Shown here: positions 9,957 through 18,652 of the stretch, one piece after another
Layout: each line of letters opens with the position of its first letter
Numbering within the stretch: position 1 is the stretch's first letter
From: Vibrio caribbeanicus ATCC BAA-2122
Lineage (GTDB): Bacteria > Pseudomonadota > Gammaproteobacteria > Enterobacterales > Vibrionaceae
DNA length: 64,000 nt
NCBI RefSeq assembly: GCF_000165125.1
Contig: NZ_AEIU01000046.1
Coordinates: 1 to 64,000, forward strand
Direction of reading: 5' to 3'
Notes under the pieces: model-generated
Database searches by the model: none
What the model was told of the DNA's origin: nothing
What the model saw: the letters and a program-made list of their open reading frames with translations, nothing else
Translations under genes and position numbers: made by a program

Positions 9957-11303
9957 TCATGCTTTATTGGTTGACGGCACGGTATCTAAGGCAACTTTGT
10001 CATGCATCACAAGCAAATAGATTGACGCTAGCATAGTGATAAGCTCTGTTGTGGGCGCGATTAACCAAACGCCATCCATACCAAGTAGTGACGGTAACAC
10101 AATAATACACGGCATTAAGACAACAAGGCTTCTCAATGACGCGATGAAAGCTGACTGTTTGGCTTTGCCGCGCGCAGTAAAGTAATTGGTGCTGGTCATA
10201 TTGAATCCGAGAAACAGAAAAGCTAATGCATAAATGGGCAAACCTTTTGAGATCAGAGCATTCACATCACTGTTATCGACAAACAATTGCCCGTAATCTT
10301 GATGAAATATGGATAATAACAGCCACAAGGCAGCGCCAAGACCCACCACATACAGTATGGTGGTGTTACGAAGCTTCTTAGCCAGTTCGAAACGTTTTGC
10401 GCCCATAGAGAGGCCAATTAAAGGTCCAACACCTTGATTAAATCCAATCACTATCATGGAGAAAATCATCGAGGTATAGCTGACTACCGTCATGGCTGCA
10501 ACGCCTGTTACCCCACTTACTTTAATGATGGCGGCGTTCAGTGCTGCGATGGTAAAGCAAAGAGATATTTGAGCGATAAACTCAGAGCTGCCATTTTTGA
10601 GCATATTGGCACAAAAGAGACGTTGGAAATCAAAGCGAGCGAAGCCGAAATGCTTTGATTTAAACTTAAAGTAGGCGAGGCCAAAACACTGACAAAGCAG
10701 CACTGCAATGATGGAGGCAATAGCAATACCCGCTATCCCAGCGTTAAACACCGCAACAAACAGATAGTTTAAAATAACATTGAGTAGCAGAGATAAAAGT
10801 GAGAGGTTTAAGGCTAAAATGGGTTTGCCTTCTGCCCGCGCAAAAATGCCATAAATGATATTAAGAATTGAAAAGGGGTAGGCTAAGACCATCCAAAAAT
10901 AGTAGTTAAGGAATTCAGTTTTGACGGTGTTATCGACGTCGAACAAATGGCTAAGCGGCTCTAGAAACAAAGAAAAACACAAACTTAATCCTGCTAATGA
11001 GATAAGAACACTCGCAAGGGTTTGATTAAAGCCGTTGTTTGCCTGTTCAAATTCTTGACTGCCAAGGGCACGAATACTTTGGATAGCACCGCCCACTCCC
11101 GTCATTAAGCCAACACCAAGAAAAATATACAAAATTGGTAAACCCAAATTGACCGCAGCAAGTGAGGATTTACCCAGATAATTGCCGATAAAAAAGCCGT
11201 CTACGATGCTGACCATGGACATGATAATCATGGCCGCAATGGCAGGAATAGCTGACTTCAATATGGAAGAGCGTATCCGTTTTTCGATAACGTCTAAATT
11301 CAT
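9957..11303 (-). CDS. MATE family efflux transporter
   Basis: 448 residues and 12 predicted membrane helices in two MatE halves (SILKSAIPAIAAMIIMSMVSIVDGFFIG near the start; GVTGVAAMTVVSYTSMIFSMIVIGFNQGVGPLIG in the middle). Multidrug or metabolite extrusion by sodium or proton antiport is the family role; the substrate is unknown. Convergent with nhaC with 39 bp between, and marks the left edge of the accessory array. Confidence 0.88.
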   Translation of the reverse strand: MNLDVIEKRIRSSILKSAIPAIAAMIIMSMVSIVDGFFIGNYLGKSSLAAVNLGLPILYIFLGVGLMTGVGGAIQSIRALGSQEFEQANNGFNQTLASVLISLAGLSLCFSLFLEPLSHLFDVDNTVKTEFLNYYFWMVLAYPFSILNIIYGIFARAEGKPILALNLSLLSLLLNVILNYLFVAVFNAGIAGIAIASIIAVLLCQCFGLAYFKFKSKHFGFARFDFQRLFCANMLKNGSSEFIAQISLCFTIAALNAAIIKVSGVTGVAAMTVVSYTSMIFSMIVIGFNQGVGPLIGLSMGAKRFELAKKLRNTTILYVVGLGAALWLLLSIFHQDYGQLFVDNSDVNALISKGLPIYALAFLFLGFNMTSTNYFTARGKAKQSAFIASLRSLVVLMPCIIVLPSLLGMDGVWLIAPTTELITMLASIYLLVMHDKVALDTVPSTNKA

Positions 11304-11383
11304 GTATACAATCCGACCTCATTTAGTGGCGGAAATTATAACACTATGAATGCTAATGCATTAAGGACATTTATCTCATTCTA

Positions 11384-11680
11384 CTTCGTAAGCTTATGAA
11401 CTCCAATTTTATGGAATGGTGTTTATAATGGGTTTTTCCCTATCAAATTTAATCCAATGAAAGAGGGTCAGACCGAGCTTATTTTGGGTGTGTGTAGGTT
11501 GAAAATCGTATTGCTTAGAATCCGCCTGAGTTATACGGAAACTTTCGGCAATTTCTGAAGTTCACATCCTAGTCGCTAGGTAATACAGGCATTAGATTGA
11601 GCGTGAGTATAATTAGCTTTATGATTGATCACGTACAATTACGGATTAAATCCGTCTAATAAGCGTTAAGCCACTCGTCA
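11384..11680 (+). repeat. left flank A, copy 1 (upstream of EcsC gene)
   Basis: About 230 bp from roughly 11445 to 11665 reappear at about 20190-20415 with roughly 85% identity by eye, including the stretches GTTATACGGAAACT and AGATTGAGCGTGAGTATAAT. Each copy ends in GCGTTA next to a gene start, as integron attC sites do. The left part, 11384-11425 (CTTCGTAAGCTTATGA, then CCAATTTTATGGAAT), also recurs at 14745-14785. It holds no ORF and probably contains the EcsC promoter. Confidence 0.7.
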
Positions 11681-11699
11681 TCAAAAAAGGACTAATAAT

Positions 11700-12533
11700 A
11701 TGAGTCTTGAAGAAAGAGATCTGCGAGATTTAGAGAAAGCAGTAGGTCTATTGGAGCAGGATACAATTACAGAAAAAATGACTCAGTTTATCGGAAAGCC
11801 AATAGACTTCTTGATGGGAAAGCTTCCTAAGGGGGCGGAAAAAAAAATTCACAGTATAGTGGAAACTGCGCTTCACAAGGCTGCTGATGCTGCACTGTGG
11901 AGTTTAGACAATGAGCCAAATACAGAAGCGTCAACTAAGACAAATAAGCTTTTTGCTGCTGTATCAGGGGCTGTCGGTGGAGCTTTTGGTTTTACTGCAC
12001 TAGCGATAGAACTCCCAGTTTCAACAACAATCATGCTTCGCTCAGTTGCTGATATAGCAAGAAGTGAAGGCTTTGATCTAGACAAAGTAGAAACAAAACA
12101 GGCTTGTTTAGAGGTGTTTGCCTTGGGAGGACCGTCTGAGGATGATGACGCCGTCGATACGGCGTACTATGTGACAAGGAGCTTCACTGCTGAGGCTATG
12201 CAAGTGTTATCCAAGGAACTTGCGGAAATCGCAGCTCAGCAAGCGTCTGCAAATTTTGTGCAACACCTGACGCCAACACAAACAGGCAAATGGTTGGCTG
12301 CTTTAATAGAGAAAATTGCAGCCAGGTTTGGGGTAGTTATTACTGAAAAGGCAGCGGCTCAAGCTGTGCCAATTATTGGTGCAGTAGCTGGTGCCACACT
12401 AAATACAATGTTCACCGACTATTATCAAGATATGGCTCGCGGTCACTTCATCATTAAAAGGCTTGAAAAGAAGTACAGCTTTGAATTGATAAAAGCTGAA
12501 TATACTAGGATCTCAAATCCGGTAGTGGCCTAA
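11700..12533 (+). CDS. EcsC family protein
   Basis: 277 residues resembling the EcsC/DUF697-like family: a central glycine- and alanine-rich hydrophobic stretch (AAVSGAVGGAFGFTALAIELPVSTTIMLRSVADIARSEG, about residues 83-121), the ACLEVFALGGPSEDDDAVDTAYY segment, and a second hydrophobic hairpin near the C-terminus (AVPIIGAVAGATLNTMFTDYYQDMARGHF). Biochemical role unknown; relatives are common in accessory and defence-rich regions. AAAGGACTAATAAT before the ATG gives a good ribosome-binding site. Flanked by sequences A and B that also bracket the unrelated gene at 20434. Confidence 0.8.
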   Translation: MSLEERDLRDLEKAVGLLEQDTITEKMTQFIGKPIDFLMGKLPKGAEKKIHSIVETALHKAADAALWSLDNEPNTEASTKTNKLFAAVSGAVGGAFGFTALAIELPVSTTIMLRSVADIARSEGFDLDKVETKQACLEVFALGGPSEDDDAVDTAYYVTRSFTAEAMQVLSKELAEIAAQQASANFVQHLTPTQTGKWLAALIEKIAARFGVVITEKAAAQAVPIIGAVAGATLNTMFTDYYQDMARGHFIIKRLEKKYSFELIKAEYTRISNPVVA

Positions 12534-12600
12534 CAGATAAGGATTAAGCGTTGCGTAGCCAACGTTAAATCCCAAGTGTTGAACAAGCCCGAGCCTCTAT
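12530..12600 (+). repeat. right flank B, copy 1
   Basis: Beginning at the EcsC stop, about 60 bp (from ACAGATAAGGATTAAGCG to GTGTTGAACAAGC) are identical to 20910-20970, after the other A/B-flanked gene. The core is an imperfect palindrome around TTAAGCGTTG-CGTAG-CCAACGTTAA, able to form a hairpin, reminiscent of a folded recombination site. It may alternatively be a processed or terminator structure. Confidence 0.7.
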
Positions 12601-13071
12601 ATAAGTAAATTTTGCGATCTGCTCTAGAAGGGCGGCGGCCTTGATGCTTTTCTCAAGGCGAGTAAGCTCACTGAGTGGCAGAGACTTCATAGACCTTATG
12701 GCACTTCTCAAACACACTTCTCAAAAAAATGCTAGCTCAGATCTGCCCCATTTTAAGCTAGACCTTTTACTCACTCACATGTTGTTAATACGTATTTTCC
12801 CTACTAAAGGTTATCCGAGTGTAGTACGACAAGGCTTATACAAGAGGGGATAAAAACCCGAGTATCAGTGCTAAACTCAGTGGCAAAAAGAACTTCAATA
12901 TCGTCTAGCTAGGCGTAACGACAAGCATTTTTGAGCTTGATGTTCGGGGAACATTAAAATAAGTTCTCGATTATCCTGTTATGCGTGATTATTAGCATAT
13001 ACTTAGCCGCGCATTATGTGGTAACTTTCGCTGTTGTTACCTTATTTTAAATCAATCAGTTAAATCGGACT
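12601..13071. other. non-coding spacer
   Basis: No convincing gene. A 70-codon frame at 12641-12853 has no ribosome-binding site and a random-looking product. The stretch probably contains the promoter and leader of the EEP nuclease gene that starts at 13072. Confidence 0.4.
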
Positions 13072-13977
13072 ATGCGATTACATAATTTGAAGTTTGGTTG
13101 GTGGAACGTTTCACTAAGCCCTCCAAGAGCTAAGACCAAAGGTAGTCCCGAAAACTATCAATCAATAAGTCGAATTCTGGTAGAGATTCTTATAAAACAT
13201 GACTTGTCTCTGATAGGGGTATGTGAGGTCTCCTCTAATGATATGGACCAAATTCAAATCCATTTTCAGGGAACTCCCTATCAGGTTCTACCTTTAGATC
13301 ACAAAGTGGGTCGAACAAAATTTGATACTGCTGTCATATACGACCCTCGGAGAGTATGTGTTTCACACGAAGTGGACTTAAAGAGGACTGAACGAGGACA
13401 GGTAATTAAACTAGGGCAGGCTCTTCAAGTTATCGATTTAAAAGAAGCTGATAAGTTTAATCTAATCCTGTGTCATTGGGCTAGCAGGATAACTTCCAGT
13501 GGAGAGTCTAAACGAAAACTCGCGGCTCAAGGTTTATATGATGCTGTAAGGGATATGATGCGCAACGATGAGCACATCATTATTATGGGCGATTTCAACG
13601 CTAGCCCATATGATAGTGTGATGCTTGAAGAACTAAATGCAACGAGGTGTCATGAAGCCGTTAGAAGGCATCCGACGGAATTGTTTTACAATCCTTTCTG
13701 GCGAGCATTGCCATCAAAAGAGGTCTACAACTATACAATGAGAGATACCCCGCATTTTCCATCCGGCTCACATAGGTATCAAGACCCGTGTGGCCAGTAT
13801 TGGCATACATTCGATCAGATGGTGTTTTCTGGGAACTTTCTGGGACCAAGTGAATGGCATTTGAACGAGTCAACAACAAGAACGCTGTTTGATGAGCCTT
13901 TAGAATCTAGTATTTTAGATAACAAATCCATAATTGATCACTTACCTGTTGTATGTGAGATAGTTAAGCACCCATGA
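13072..13977 (+). CDS. endonuclease/exonuclease/phosphatase (EEP) family protein
   Basis: 301 residues with the full EEP fold signature: WWNVS (Asn12), GVCEVSS (Glu52), LCHWASR (His135), GDFNASP (Asp174, Asn176) and a C-terminal DHLPV (Asp289-His290). This set fits a metal-dependent DNase I-like phosphodiesterase acting on nucleic acid, phospholipid or a nucleotide. No signal peptide, so cytoplasmic. A partner ORF follows after only 7 bp, making a two-gene operon in an array that also holds a CBASS pair; a defence role is inference. No strong ribosome-binding site is visible. Confidence 0.85.
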   Translation: MRLHNLKFGWWNVSLSPPRAKTKGSPENYQSISRILVEILIKHDLSLIGVCEVSSNDMDQIQIHFQGTPYQVLPLDHKVGRTKFDTAVIYDPRRVCVSHEVDLKRTERGQVIKLGQALQVIDLKEADKFNLILCHWASRITSSGESKRKLAAQGLYDAVRDMMRNDEHIIIMGDFNASPYDSVMLEELNATRCHEAVRRHPTELFYNPFWRALPSKEVYNYTMRDTPHFPSGSHRYQDPCGQYWHTFDQMVFSGNFLGPSEWHLNESTTRTLFDEPLESSILDNKSIIDHLPVVCEIVKHP

Positions 13978-13984
13978 GGTTGAT

Positions 13985-14485
13985 ATGAGTTTTAATTTTA
14001 AAGAAAGCTTGGCCAAGGGGCAGGCTAGTGCATCTCTTGTAAAGAAAAATCAAAGAGAACTTGACGATATCTACAATGAACTGACTAAGACGTTAAGTGA
14101 GCACTTTGGGTTTAAAGTTAGCCTATATGATCGGCTTGAGTATAAAGGGATGAACTCGGGCAACTCTATCACAGCGTTAGGTGCGGCATTTAATGCTTGG
14201 GTTGACCCGGCAAGGGTTGCGACAGGATATACAATACTTTCGTTGGGGGCTAAAGACACGAATGTTAGTAAAGTGACTCTGTTTAGATATAAAGAAAGTG
14301 ATGATGTCTATCCCGTCACAGTGCTCATAAACAAAGACAAAATGCTCTGTTACAACCAAGATGAGTATGCAACCTCAATAAATAAAGCTCTTGAGAACCC
14401 AAGGCTTAATCTAGAGTTGATAGATTTTAAATCTAAAGTAGAACAAGCATTGCAAGAAAGTTCGGAAGATTCTGAACCTGAATAA
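13985..14485 (+). CDS. unrecognised partner of the EEP nuclease
   Basis: 166 residues; I do not recognise the family. It looks soluble and mixed alpha/beta, with a predicted N-terminal helix (KESLAKGQASASLVKKNQRELDDIYNELTKTLSEHFG), a central beta-rich part (TGYTILSLGAKDTNVSKVTLFRYKESDDVYPVTVLI) and an acidic tail (ESSEDSEPE). It starts 7 bp after the EEP gene with GAGGTTGAT as a plausible ribosome-binding site, so the two are translated from one message. Inhibitor, sensor or nuclease accessory are all possible. Confidence 0.7.
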   Translation: MSFNFKESLAKGQASASLVKKNQRELDDIYNELTKTLSEHFGFKVSLYDRLEYKGMNSGNSITALGAAFNAWVDPARVATGYTILSLGAKDTNVSKVTLFRYKESDDVYPVTVLINKDKMLCYNQDEYATSINKALENPRLNLELIDFKSKVEQALQESSEDSEPE

Positions 14486-14672
14486 CCTTTAGTTGCCGCG
14501 AGGCATCCTGTGACGGGTGCCGAAGGTGCTGGCTATTTGAAGCAGATAACCCGTTAGATTTAGTTGTTAAGGTATTATGCGAAGCATAGGTATTGTGCTG
14601 CTCATGTTAGTAGGTCTTTACCCATACTTTTCCTAATATCTACCAGCCCAAATACAGCGAACTGACTAACCA
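14486..14672. other. spacer with possible degenerate attC-like sequence
   Basis: Directly after the preceding stop comes a GC-richer stretch containing short inverted segments (GAGGCATCC … GGGTGCC) and CCGTTAGATTTAGTTGTTAAGG. GTTAGAT fits the GTTRRRY core of integron attC sites, but the whole does not align convincingly with a known attC. No ORF. Confidence 0.3.
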
Positions 14673-14839
14673 GTTTCTGTCCAAAAACGTGTTGCCCCCC
14701 TTTTGGTATGTGTCCTGAACTCTTTAACTTAGCAACCATTCAGGACTTCGTAAGCTTATGAAGTCCAATTTTATGGAATAGCGTTTAAAATGTTTCTCTG
14801 GACGTGTTACCTTTGGTTTTATTGGTGTGTGTCCTGAAT
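14673..14839 (-). repeat. ATTCAGGACACACACC repeats: inverted type-2 copy and right-end fragment
   Basis: 14673-14720 is the reverse complement of the second repeat type also found at 18392-18433 and 20055-20097 (a GTTCAGGACACA arm joined to a GGGGG tract and an ACACGTTT segment). 14797-14839 is the right half of the main repeat, ending TTGGTGTGTGTCCTGAAT. Between them lies a copy of the 11384-11425 motif. The block ends about 70 bp before the CD-NTase gene. Confidence 0.8.
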
Positions 14840-14911
14840 TTTTCCACAACTAGTTGTTTTTAATATAAATGCTTCCATGTAATAGGTGGCTAAAGAACTC
14901 TGGAGTACCGC

Positions 14912-16177
14912 ATGACTGTTCAAAGTGATTTTAAATCTTTCTTAACTAACCTTCAGATTAAAAACGCAGGTCAAATTAGTGGGAGATACGGCAGTATCAC
15001 CCGCCGTCTAAATATGCATTTTCGTGATAGTGAAAGCAAAACAGCGAACAGTCTACAAGTTGGATCTTATGGAAGATATACGGGGATAGACGGTATCTCT
15101 GATTTAGATATGCTCTACATCATGCCCCCTAGTCTTTGGGGTACCTACAAGAAAGATCAATCTGGCTTACTAGATGTCTGCAAAGAACAGATTAAAAAAG
15201 TTTACCCTCAAACTGAAACAAAGAAGGATCGCAATGTTATCGTCGTAAGCTTTAGTAACTACGTCATTGAAGTTGTTCCCGTTTTCAAGCTTACAAATGG
15301 TAAGTACTATTATCCAGATACATATAATGGAGGTAGTTGGCTGGTATGTGATCCAAAAGCCGAGTTAAAAGAGTTCAAAGAAAAGAATAAGGAAAGGAAT
15401 GGCAACTTAAGACGGCTAGCTAAGATGGTTCGAGCGTGGAGAACTAGGAATAATATCGAAATGAGTGGCTTTCTGATTGATACCCTTTGCTATCGTTTTA
15501 TCGATAAAAATGAAGATTTTGACAACACTAGCTATGGGAAATATGACGTGTTAGTAAGAGACTTTTTTGAGTTTTTAGAAAACGAACCTGATAAACAATA
15601 CTACCTTGCTCCAGGAAGCAACTCGCATGTAAAGGTCAAAAAGAAATTTCAGAGTGATGCGAAGGCTGCAAGAGAGGACTGTGATGAGGCCATAACTGCG
15701 AGAGCTGAAGCGAAAGCTGATAAATGTAATAGATACTATAAAAGCGTTTTTGGCAGAAAATTCCCGAACAATACCGCTGTAGCTAAAGCAGAAACAACAG
15801 AAGAGTTTATTGAACATAAATATGAACAAGACTTGAAATATAATATTGCTTTAGATTGTGAAGTCAAAACAGATGTGATGACTAATTTCCTGTCACGAAT
15901 GTTAGATTCTAAAGAACGGATTTTGCCAGAAAGGAAGCTGAAGTTTACAGCAATGAACATAGATATAGTTGGTGATTTCGAACTTAAGTGGAAAGTTCTT
16001 AACCAAGGTGATATCGCTGATAGGCGTAATAATATTCGCGGTCAAATTGTCGACGATGATGGTACGAGAACAAAGACTGAAACAGCAGATTTTTATGGTG
16101 ATCACTTAGTAGAGTGCTATGCATTACAAAATAACGTAGTGGTTGCTAGAGATAGAATTGAGGTTCCTATTGCTTAG
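14912..16177 (+). CDS. CD-NTase (cGAS/DncV-like nucleotidyltransferase) with AGS-C sensor domain
   Basis: 421 residues. An N-terminal nucleotidyltransferase domain has GSYGRYTGIDGISDLDMLYIMP (Gly51-Ser52, Asp64 and Asp66 of the DxD pair) and the third acidic position in YVIEVVPVF (Glu120). The last 110 residues match the AGS-C domain that accompanies SMODS nucleotidyltransferases (WKVLNQGDIADRRNNIRGQI and ENADFYGDH-like core, ending VVARDRIEVPI). Such enzymes make cyclic di- or trinucleotides on phage infection in CBASS. The membrane effector gene follows after 13 bp. GGAGTACCGC precedes the ATG. The nucleotide product cannot be predicted. Confidence 0.9.
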   Translation: MTVQSDFKSFLTNLQIKNAGQISGRYGSITRRLNMHFRDSESKTANSLQVGSYGRYTGIDGISDLDMLYIMPPSLWGTYKKDQSGLLDVCKEQIKKVYPQTETKKDRNVIVVSFSNYVIEVVPVFKLTNGKYYYPDTYNGGSWLVCDPKAELKEFKEKNKERNGNLRRLAKMVRAWRTRNNIEMSGFLIDTLCYRFIDKNEDFDNTSYGKYDVLVRDFFEFLENEPDKQYYLAPGSNSHVKVKKKFQSDAKAAREDCDEAITARAEAKADKCNRYYKSVFGRKFPNNTAVAKAETTEEFIEHKYEQDLKYNIALDCEVKTDVMTNFLSRMLDSKERILPERKLKFTAMNIDIVGDFELKWKVLNQGDIADRRNNIRGQIVDDDGTRTKTETADFYGDHLVECYALQNNVVVARDRIEVPIA

Positions 16178-16190
16178 GAGTAATACTTAA

Positions 16191-16874
16191 ATGTCAGAAC
16201 AAACAACTAAAAAACAGATAGCTAGAGAATATTATAATGTAATTTATGGGGCTAAGCTGAACCTTGCATCTTTGGATATTTGTGAGAAGCTACCTAGTAT
16301 CATCAGCCTGCTATCATTATCTCTAGGTATCCTTGGGCTTTCATTTGAAACTTTTAACAATAAATCACTTGCTTCATTCTTATTGATAGCTGGCTTGATT
16401 GGGCTAATGCTTAAACCACGAGAAATACAAAAAGATAAGTATTGTAAAGCTGGTGGTGAGCTTACGGATATCAGTAAAAGACTTGAATTGCTCCATTCAG
16501 AAATAGAACCTTCTGAACCTGAATCAGAAGCTTCAGGCCGAGTAGAGCTGCGAAAACTCCAGACCGAACACAAAGAGGTTTATCAACCTTCCCCCGTTTT
16601 CCTTGCTTCCTGGTACGCCCATTACAAGCTCTTTTCTGAGCACAATAATAAGTGGTTCTGTATTGAGTTGGGGCTTACTTGGAAAGATAAGATACCACTT
16701 AGCCTAAGATCAACAGTTTTAGCTGCCATGATAGCTTTGTTCATTTATATAAATCCGTTCTACTTCTTCAGTAAAACGTGGGATTGTATAGAAGAGTCTA
16801 GTGTTGATGGGGGTTGGAAGGAAGACTCTCTTATACAAGAGGAAGATAATTCTAATTTAGGGCACACACCTTAA
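16191..16874 (+). CDS. SLATT-type membrane effector of the CBASS pair
   Basis: 227 residues. Two adjacent membrane helices (LPSIISLLSLSLGILGLSF about 34-52, LASFLLIAGLIGLMLKP about 59-75) fit the SLATT domain, which partners SMODS-type nucleotidyltransferases and is thought to form pores when nucleotide is sensed. An extra C-terminal helix (AAMIALFIYINPFYFF) follows. It overlaps no gene and starts 13 bp after the synthase with TTAGGAG upstream. The last residues, GHTP and stop, are encoded by the array repeat itself, so the natural C-terminus may have been replaced. No ubiquitin-like accessory genes, hence a minimal type I layout. Confidence 0.8.
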   Translation: MSEQTTKKQIAREYYNVIYGAKLNLASLDICEKLPSIISLLSLSLGILGLSFETFNNKSLASFLLIAGLIGLMLKPREIQKDKYCKAGGELTDISKRLELLHSEIEPSEPESEASGRVELRKLQTEHKEVYQPSPVFLASWYAHYKLFSEHNNKWFCIELGLTWKDKIPLSLRSTVLAAMIALFIYINPFYFFSKTWDCIEESSVDGGWKEDSLIQEEDNSNLGHTP

Positions 16875-16969
16875 CATCATAATCCTTATCTGGACATGTT
16901 ACCTTTGGTTTTTATTGAAATAATTCAGGACACACACCTTTAACAGTTCTTTTGGTGTGTGTCCTGAAT
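16861..16969 (+). repeat. ATTCAGGACACACACC repeats, two adjacent copies
   Basis: 16861-16919 is a near-complete main repeat whose first bases encode the end of the SLATT protein. 16923-16969 is a short perfect copy: 16-bp arms ATTCAGGACACACACC and GGTGTGTGTCCTGAAT around a 15-nt loop. As RNA or single-stranded DNA this would form a strong hairpin. Confidence 0.9.
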
Positions 16970-17070
16970 GATCTTGGTCTCGCTTTGTCGATGGTTGGTT
17001 TTGTAAATTATTGTCTCTTAAAGGCTTGTGCTTTTCCCATCTTGGATAACACGTATCGTTAAAAAGAGAT

Positions 17071-17089
17071 AACACGCTAGCGTGTTTTT
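17071..17089 (+). terminator. possible terminator AACACGCTAGCGTGTT + T-run
   Basis: A perfect 16-bp palindrome followed by TTT resembles a small intrinsic terminator, about 200 bp after the CBASS pair and 140 bp before the next gene. The rest of 16970-17229 contains nothing I can name. Confidence 0.4.
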
Positions 17090-17229
17090 ATGTGAGGATA
17101 GAGTACAAATCTCGATGTATTTTGTTTGATTTTAGTAGCTCATCATAAATTAGGCGAAAGTCGGGCAGTCAGAAAAAGGCGACGGCCTGTTATTAAGAAT
17201 AAGAACGTTAACCTTCAGGGAGAGATAAT

Positions 17230-17565
17230 GTGGACTCCAAAGATATAGTTCTTTCAGATTTGAAGTTGGCGATTGAACAATTATGCCTGCATTTAAAGAC
17301 AGATGACAGTTGTATCTGGACTAACCATTTTGAAAAGCAACTTAAGCATGTAAATGATCTAATTGAATATGGTTATGTCGAAGAAAACTTGTATGAGCTT
17401 TCGAGTTCTATAAGGGCAGTCTATGGTGGTATGGGTAGTTTCAATGACTACTACAACCCTCACCATTCGAAAGAAAGAAACGAATTAATTAAGCTGTACG
17501 GTTCAAGTAGTGACCTGTCTTCAAAGGTCTATGACCTTGCAGTCAAACTAAAACAGAGTGAATAA
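17230..17565 (+). CDS. small cytosolic protein of unknown function
   Basis: 111 residues with a GTG start at 17230. GGGAGAGATAAT upstream is a good ribosome-binding site, and the overlapping ATG at 17228 hits a stop almost at once. Two helical parts flank VYGGMGSFNDYYNPHHSKERNELIKLYG. It resembles short DUF6966-like or immunity-like cassette proteins, but I cannot confirm that. The stop is followed by GGTTAACAAGGCGTTTGGGA, a typical start of an integron attC, broken 26 bp later by the array repeat. Confidence 0.6.
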   Translation: MDSKDIVLSDLKLAIEQLCLHLKTDDSCIWTNHFEKQLKHVNDLIEYGYVEENLYELSSSIRAVYGGMGSFNDYYNPHHSKERNELIKLYGSSSDLSSKVYDLAVKLKQSE

Positions 17566-17568
17566 AAA

Positions 17569-17669
17569 GGTTAACAAGGCGTTTGGGAATTATTCAGGAC
17601 ACACACCTTTAAAATTGATGTGTTATCCTTGGTTTTTATTAATGGTAATTCAGGACACACACCTTTAAC
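17569..17669 (+). repeat. attC-like start interrupted by two repeat copies
   Basis: TTAACAAGGCGTTTGGGA at about 17571-17588 matches the 5' end of Vibrio attC sites, but the 3' half is absent. Instead come two copies of the array repeat, starting at 17592 and 17648, separated by a diverged middle part (GATGTGTTATCCTTGGTTTTTATT). The arrangement suggests the repeat inserted into, or recombined with, an attC site. Confidence 0.6.
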
Positions 17670-17792
17670 ACTTCAATATTTTCTATTCAGCTAATAGACT
17701 GTGATGCAGTCTTACGAAAGAAAGACAAAACAGGAGAGTATTCGGAGTTTGTGCTTTCAAAGTTTTTTGGAGGTCGATATAGTGGTGTATAG
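17664..17792 (+). pseudogene. gene fragment lacking its 5' end
   Basis: Directly after the repeat an open frame with no start codon runs to TAG at 17792. It encodes about 42 residues including DAVLRKKDKTGEYSEFVLSK and a FFGGRYSGV end that reads like real protein. I interpret it as the tail of a gene whose beginning was lost at the repeat junction. Family unknown. The following 17793-17950 is empty. Confidence 0.35.
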
Positions 17793-17968
17793 TCAATTCC
17801 ATATGGTGTAAGGGTTTACGTAAATCCGAGTATCAATGTTGCACTATTTAGGTAATGCACATAATAAAGTGCTTAAAGAGCGGACAACAAACAGTTGGTT
17901 TTGTTCGTGCCTCACAAATTTGAGCCAACTATTTTTAGCCGTTATAGGGGCTTATATAAGGAGAAGTT

Positions 17969-18280
17969 TTGGACTACGAAATTGGCGTTTTTTTGTGCTC
18001 TGCAATTTCAGAAGAAGGGAATTCTTTTGGATACCCAAAAGGTGAAAGGCATCCGGCAGTGTTCCTCGTAAGGCAGGAAAAAGGATTTTATGATGACCTT
18101 GACCATGCTGAGCGAATTGCGGACACAGTTGAGGGTTGGCGTGATTTTAAATTTACGAAAGTTGCTTTAGGGGACTTAGATAAAATCAAGAGTGATAATA
18201 ATTTAGATATGGCAGAAGCTTACGAAAGCGCAATGGAAAACGGAAGTTGTATTATTATTTACAGCAAAGTAATAGATTGA
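17969..18280 (+). CDS. small protein of unknown function
   Basis: 103 residues with a TTG start supported by AAGGAGAAG upstream. Soluble and acidic, with SGYPKG-like and HAERIADTVEGWRDFKFTKVALGDLDKIKSDNN parts; the end, NGSCIIIYSKVID, looks like a beta strand. I do not recognise the family; it resembles single-gene integron cassettes in size. A hairpin CTCCGGTCAAGAGGCCGGA and the array repeat follow its stop. Confidence 0.6.
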   Translation: MDYEIGVFLCSAISEEGNSFGYPKGERHPAVFLVRQEKGFYDDLDHAERIADTVEGWRDFKFTKVALGDLDKIKSDNNLDMAEAYESAMENGSCIIIYSKVID

Positions 18281-18323
18281 ATTCAGTTTTAATGAGCCCT
18301 TCTCCGGTCAAGAGGCCGGAATT

Positions 18324-18433
18324 ATTCAGGACACACACCTTTAACATCATGATTCTATTTGGACGTATTACCTTTGGTTTTTATCGCAAGAGTTCAGGAC
18401 ACACACCCAAAGGGGGACAACACGTTTCTGTCC
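18324..18433 (+). repeat. ATTCAGGACACACACC main copy plus type-2 copy
   Basis: 18324-18384 is the left arm and middle of the main repeat. 18392-18433 is the second type, with arm GTTCAGGACACACACCC, then AAAGGGGGACAACACG and an end TCTGTCC. The same tandem order (main then type 2, about 10 bp apart) recurs at 19988-20097, so the pair may move or duplicate as a unit. 18434-18652 has no gene. Confidence 0.85.
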
Positions 18434-18652
18434 AAAACCTTCACAAACTGAATTTGTACCCGAGTCAAACTTACTGCCCAAATATTCTCAGTTTGTTACC
18501 TAAAACAATCCCATTGTTCCCACAAATTTGGTAGATAATAGGTAGTGCGGCCATGCTGTTGGTGCGCTCAATGTGTTCAATTAAAAGAGTTAAGTGTAGG
18601 TAGGGTTCATGGCCTTCAATTTGACCGAAGGCCATTTTATCTATACTTCTGA

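Noticed and set aside
12641-12853. 70-codon frame after flank B
   Set aside because: No ribosome-binding site, low-complexity start, overlaps sequence that is non-coding at the second B copy.
18247-18534. 95-codon frame
   Set aside because: Overlaps the 103-residue gene and then reads through two repeat copies; product is not protein-like.
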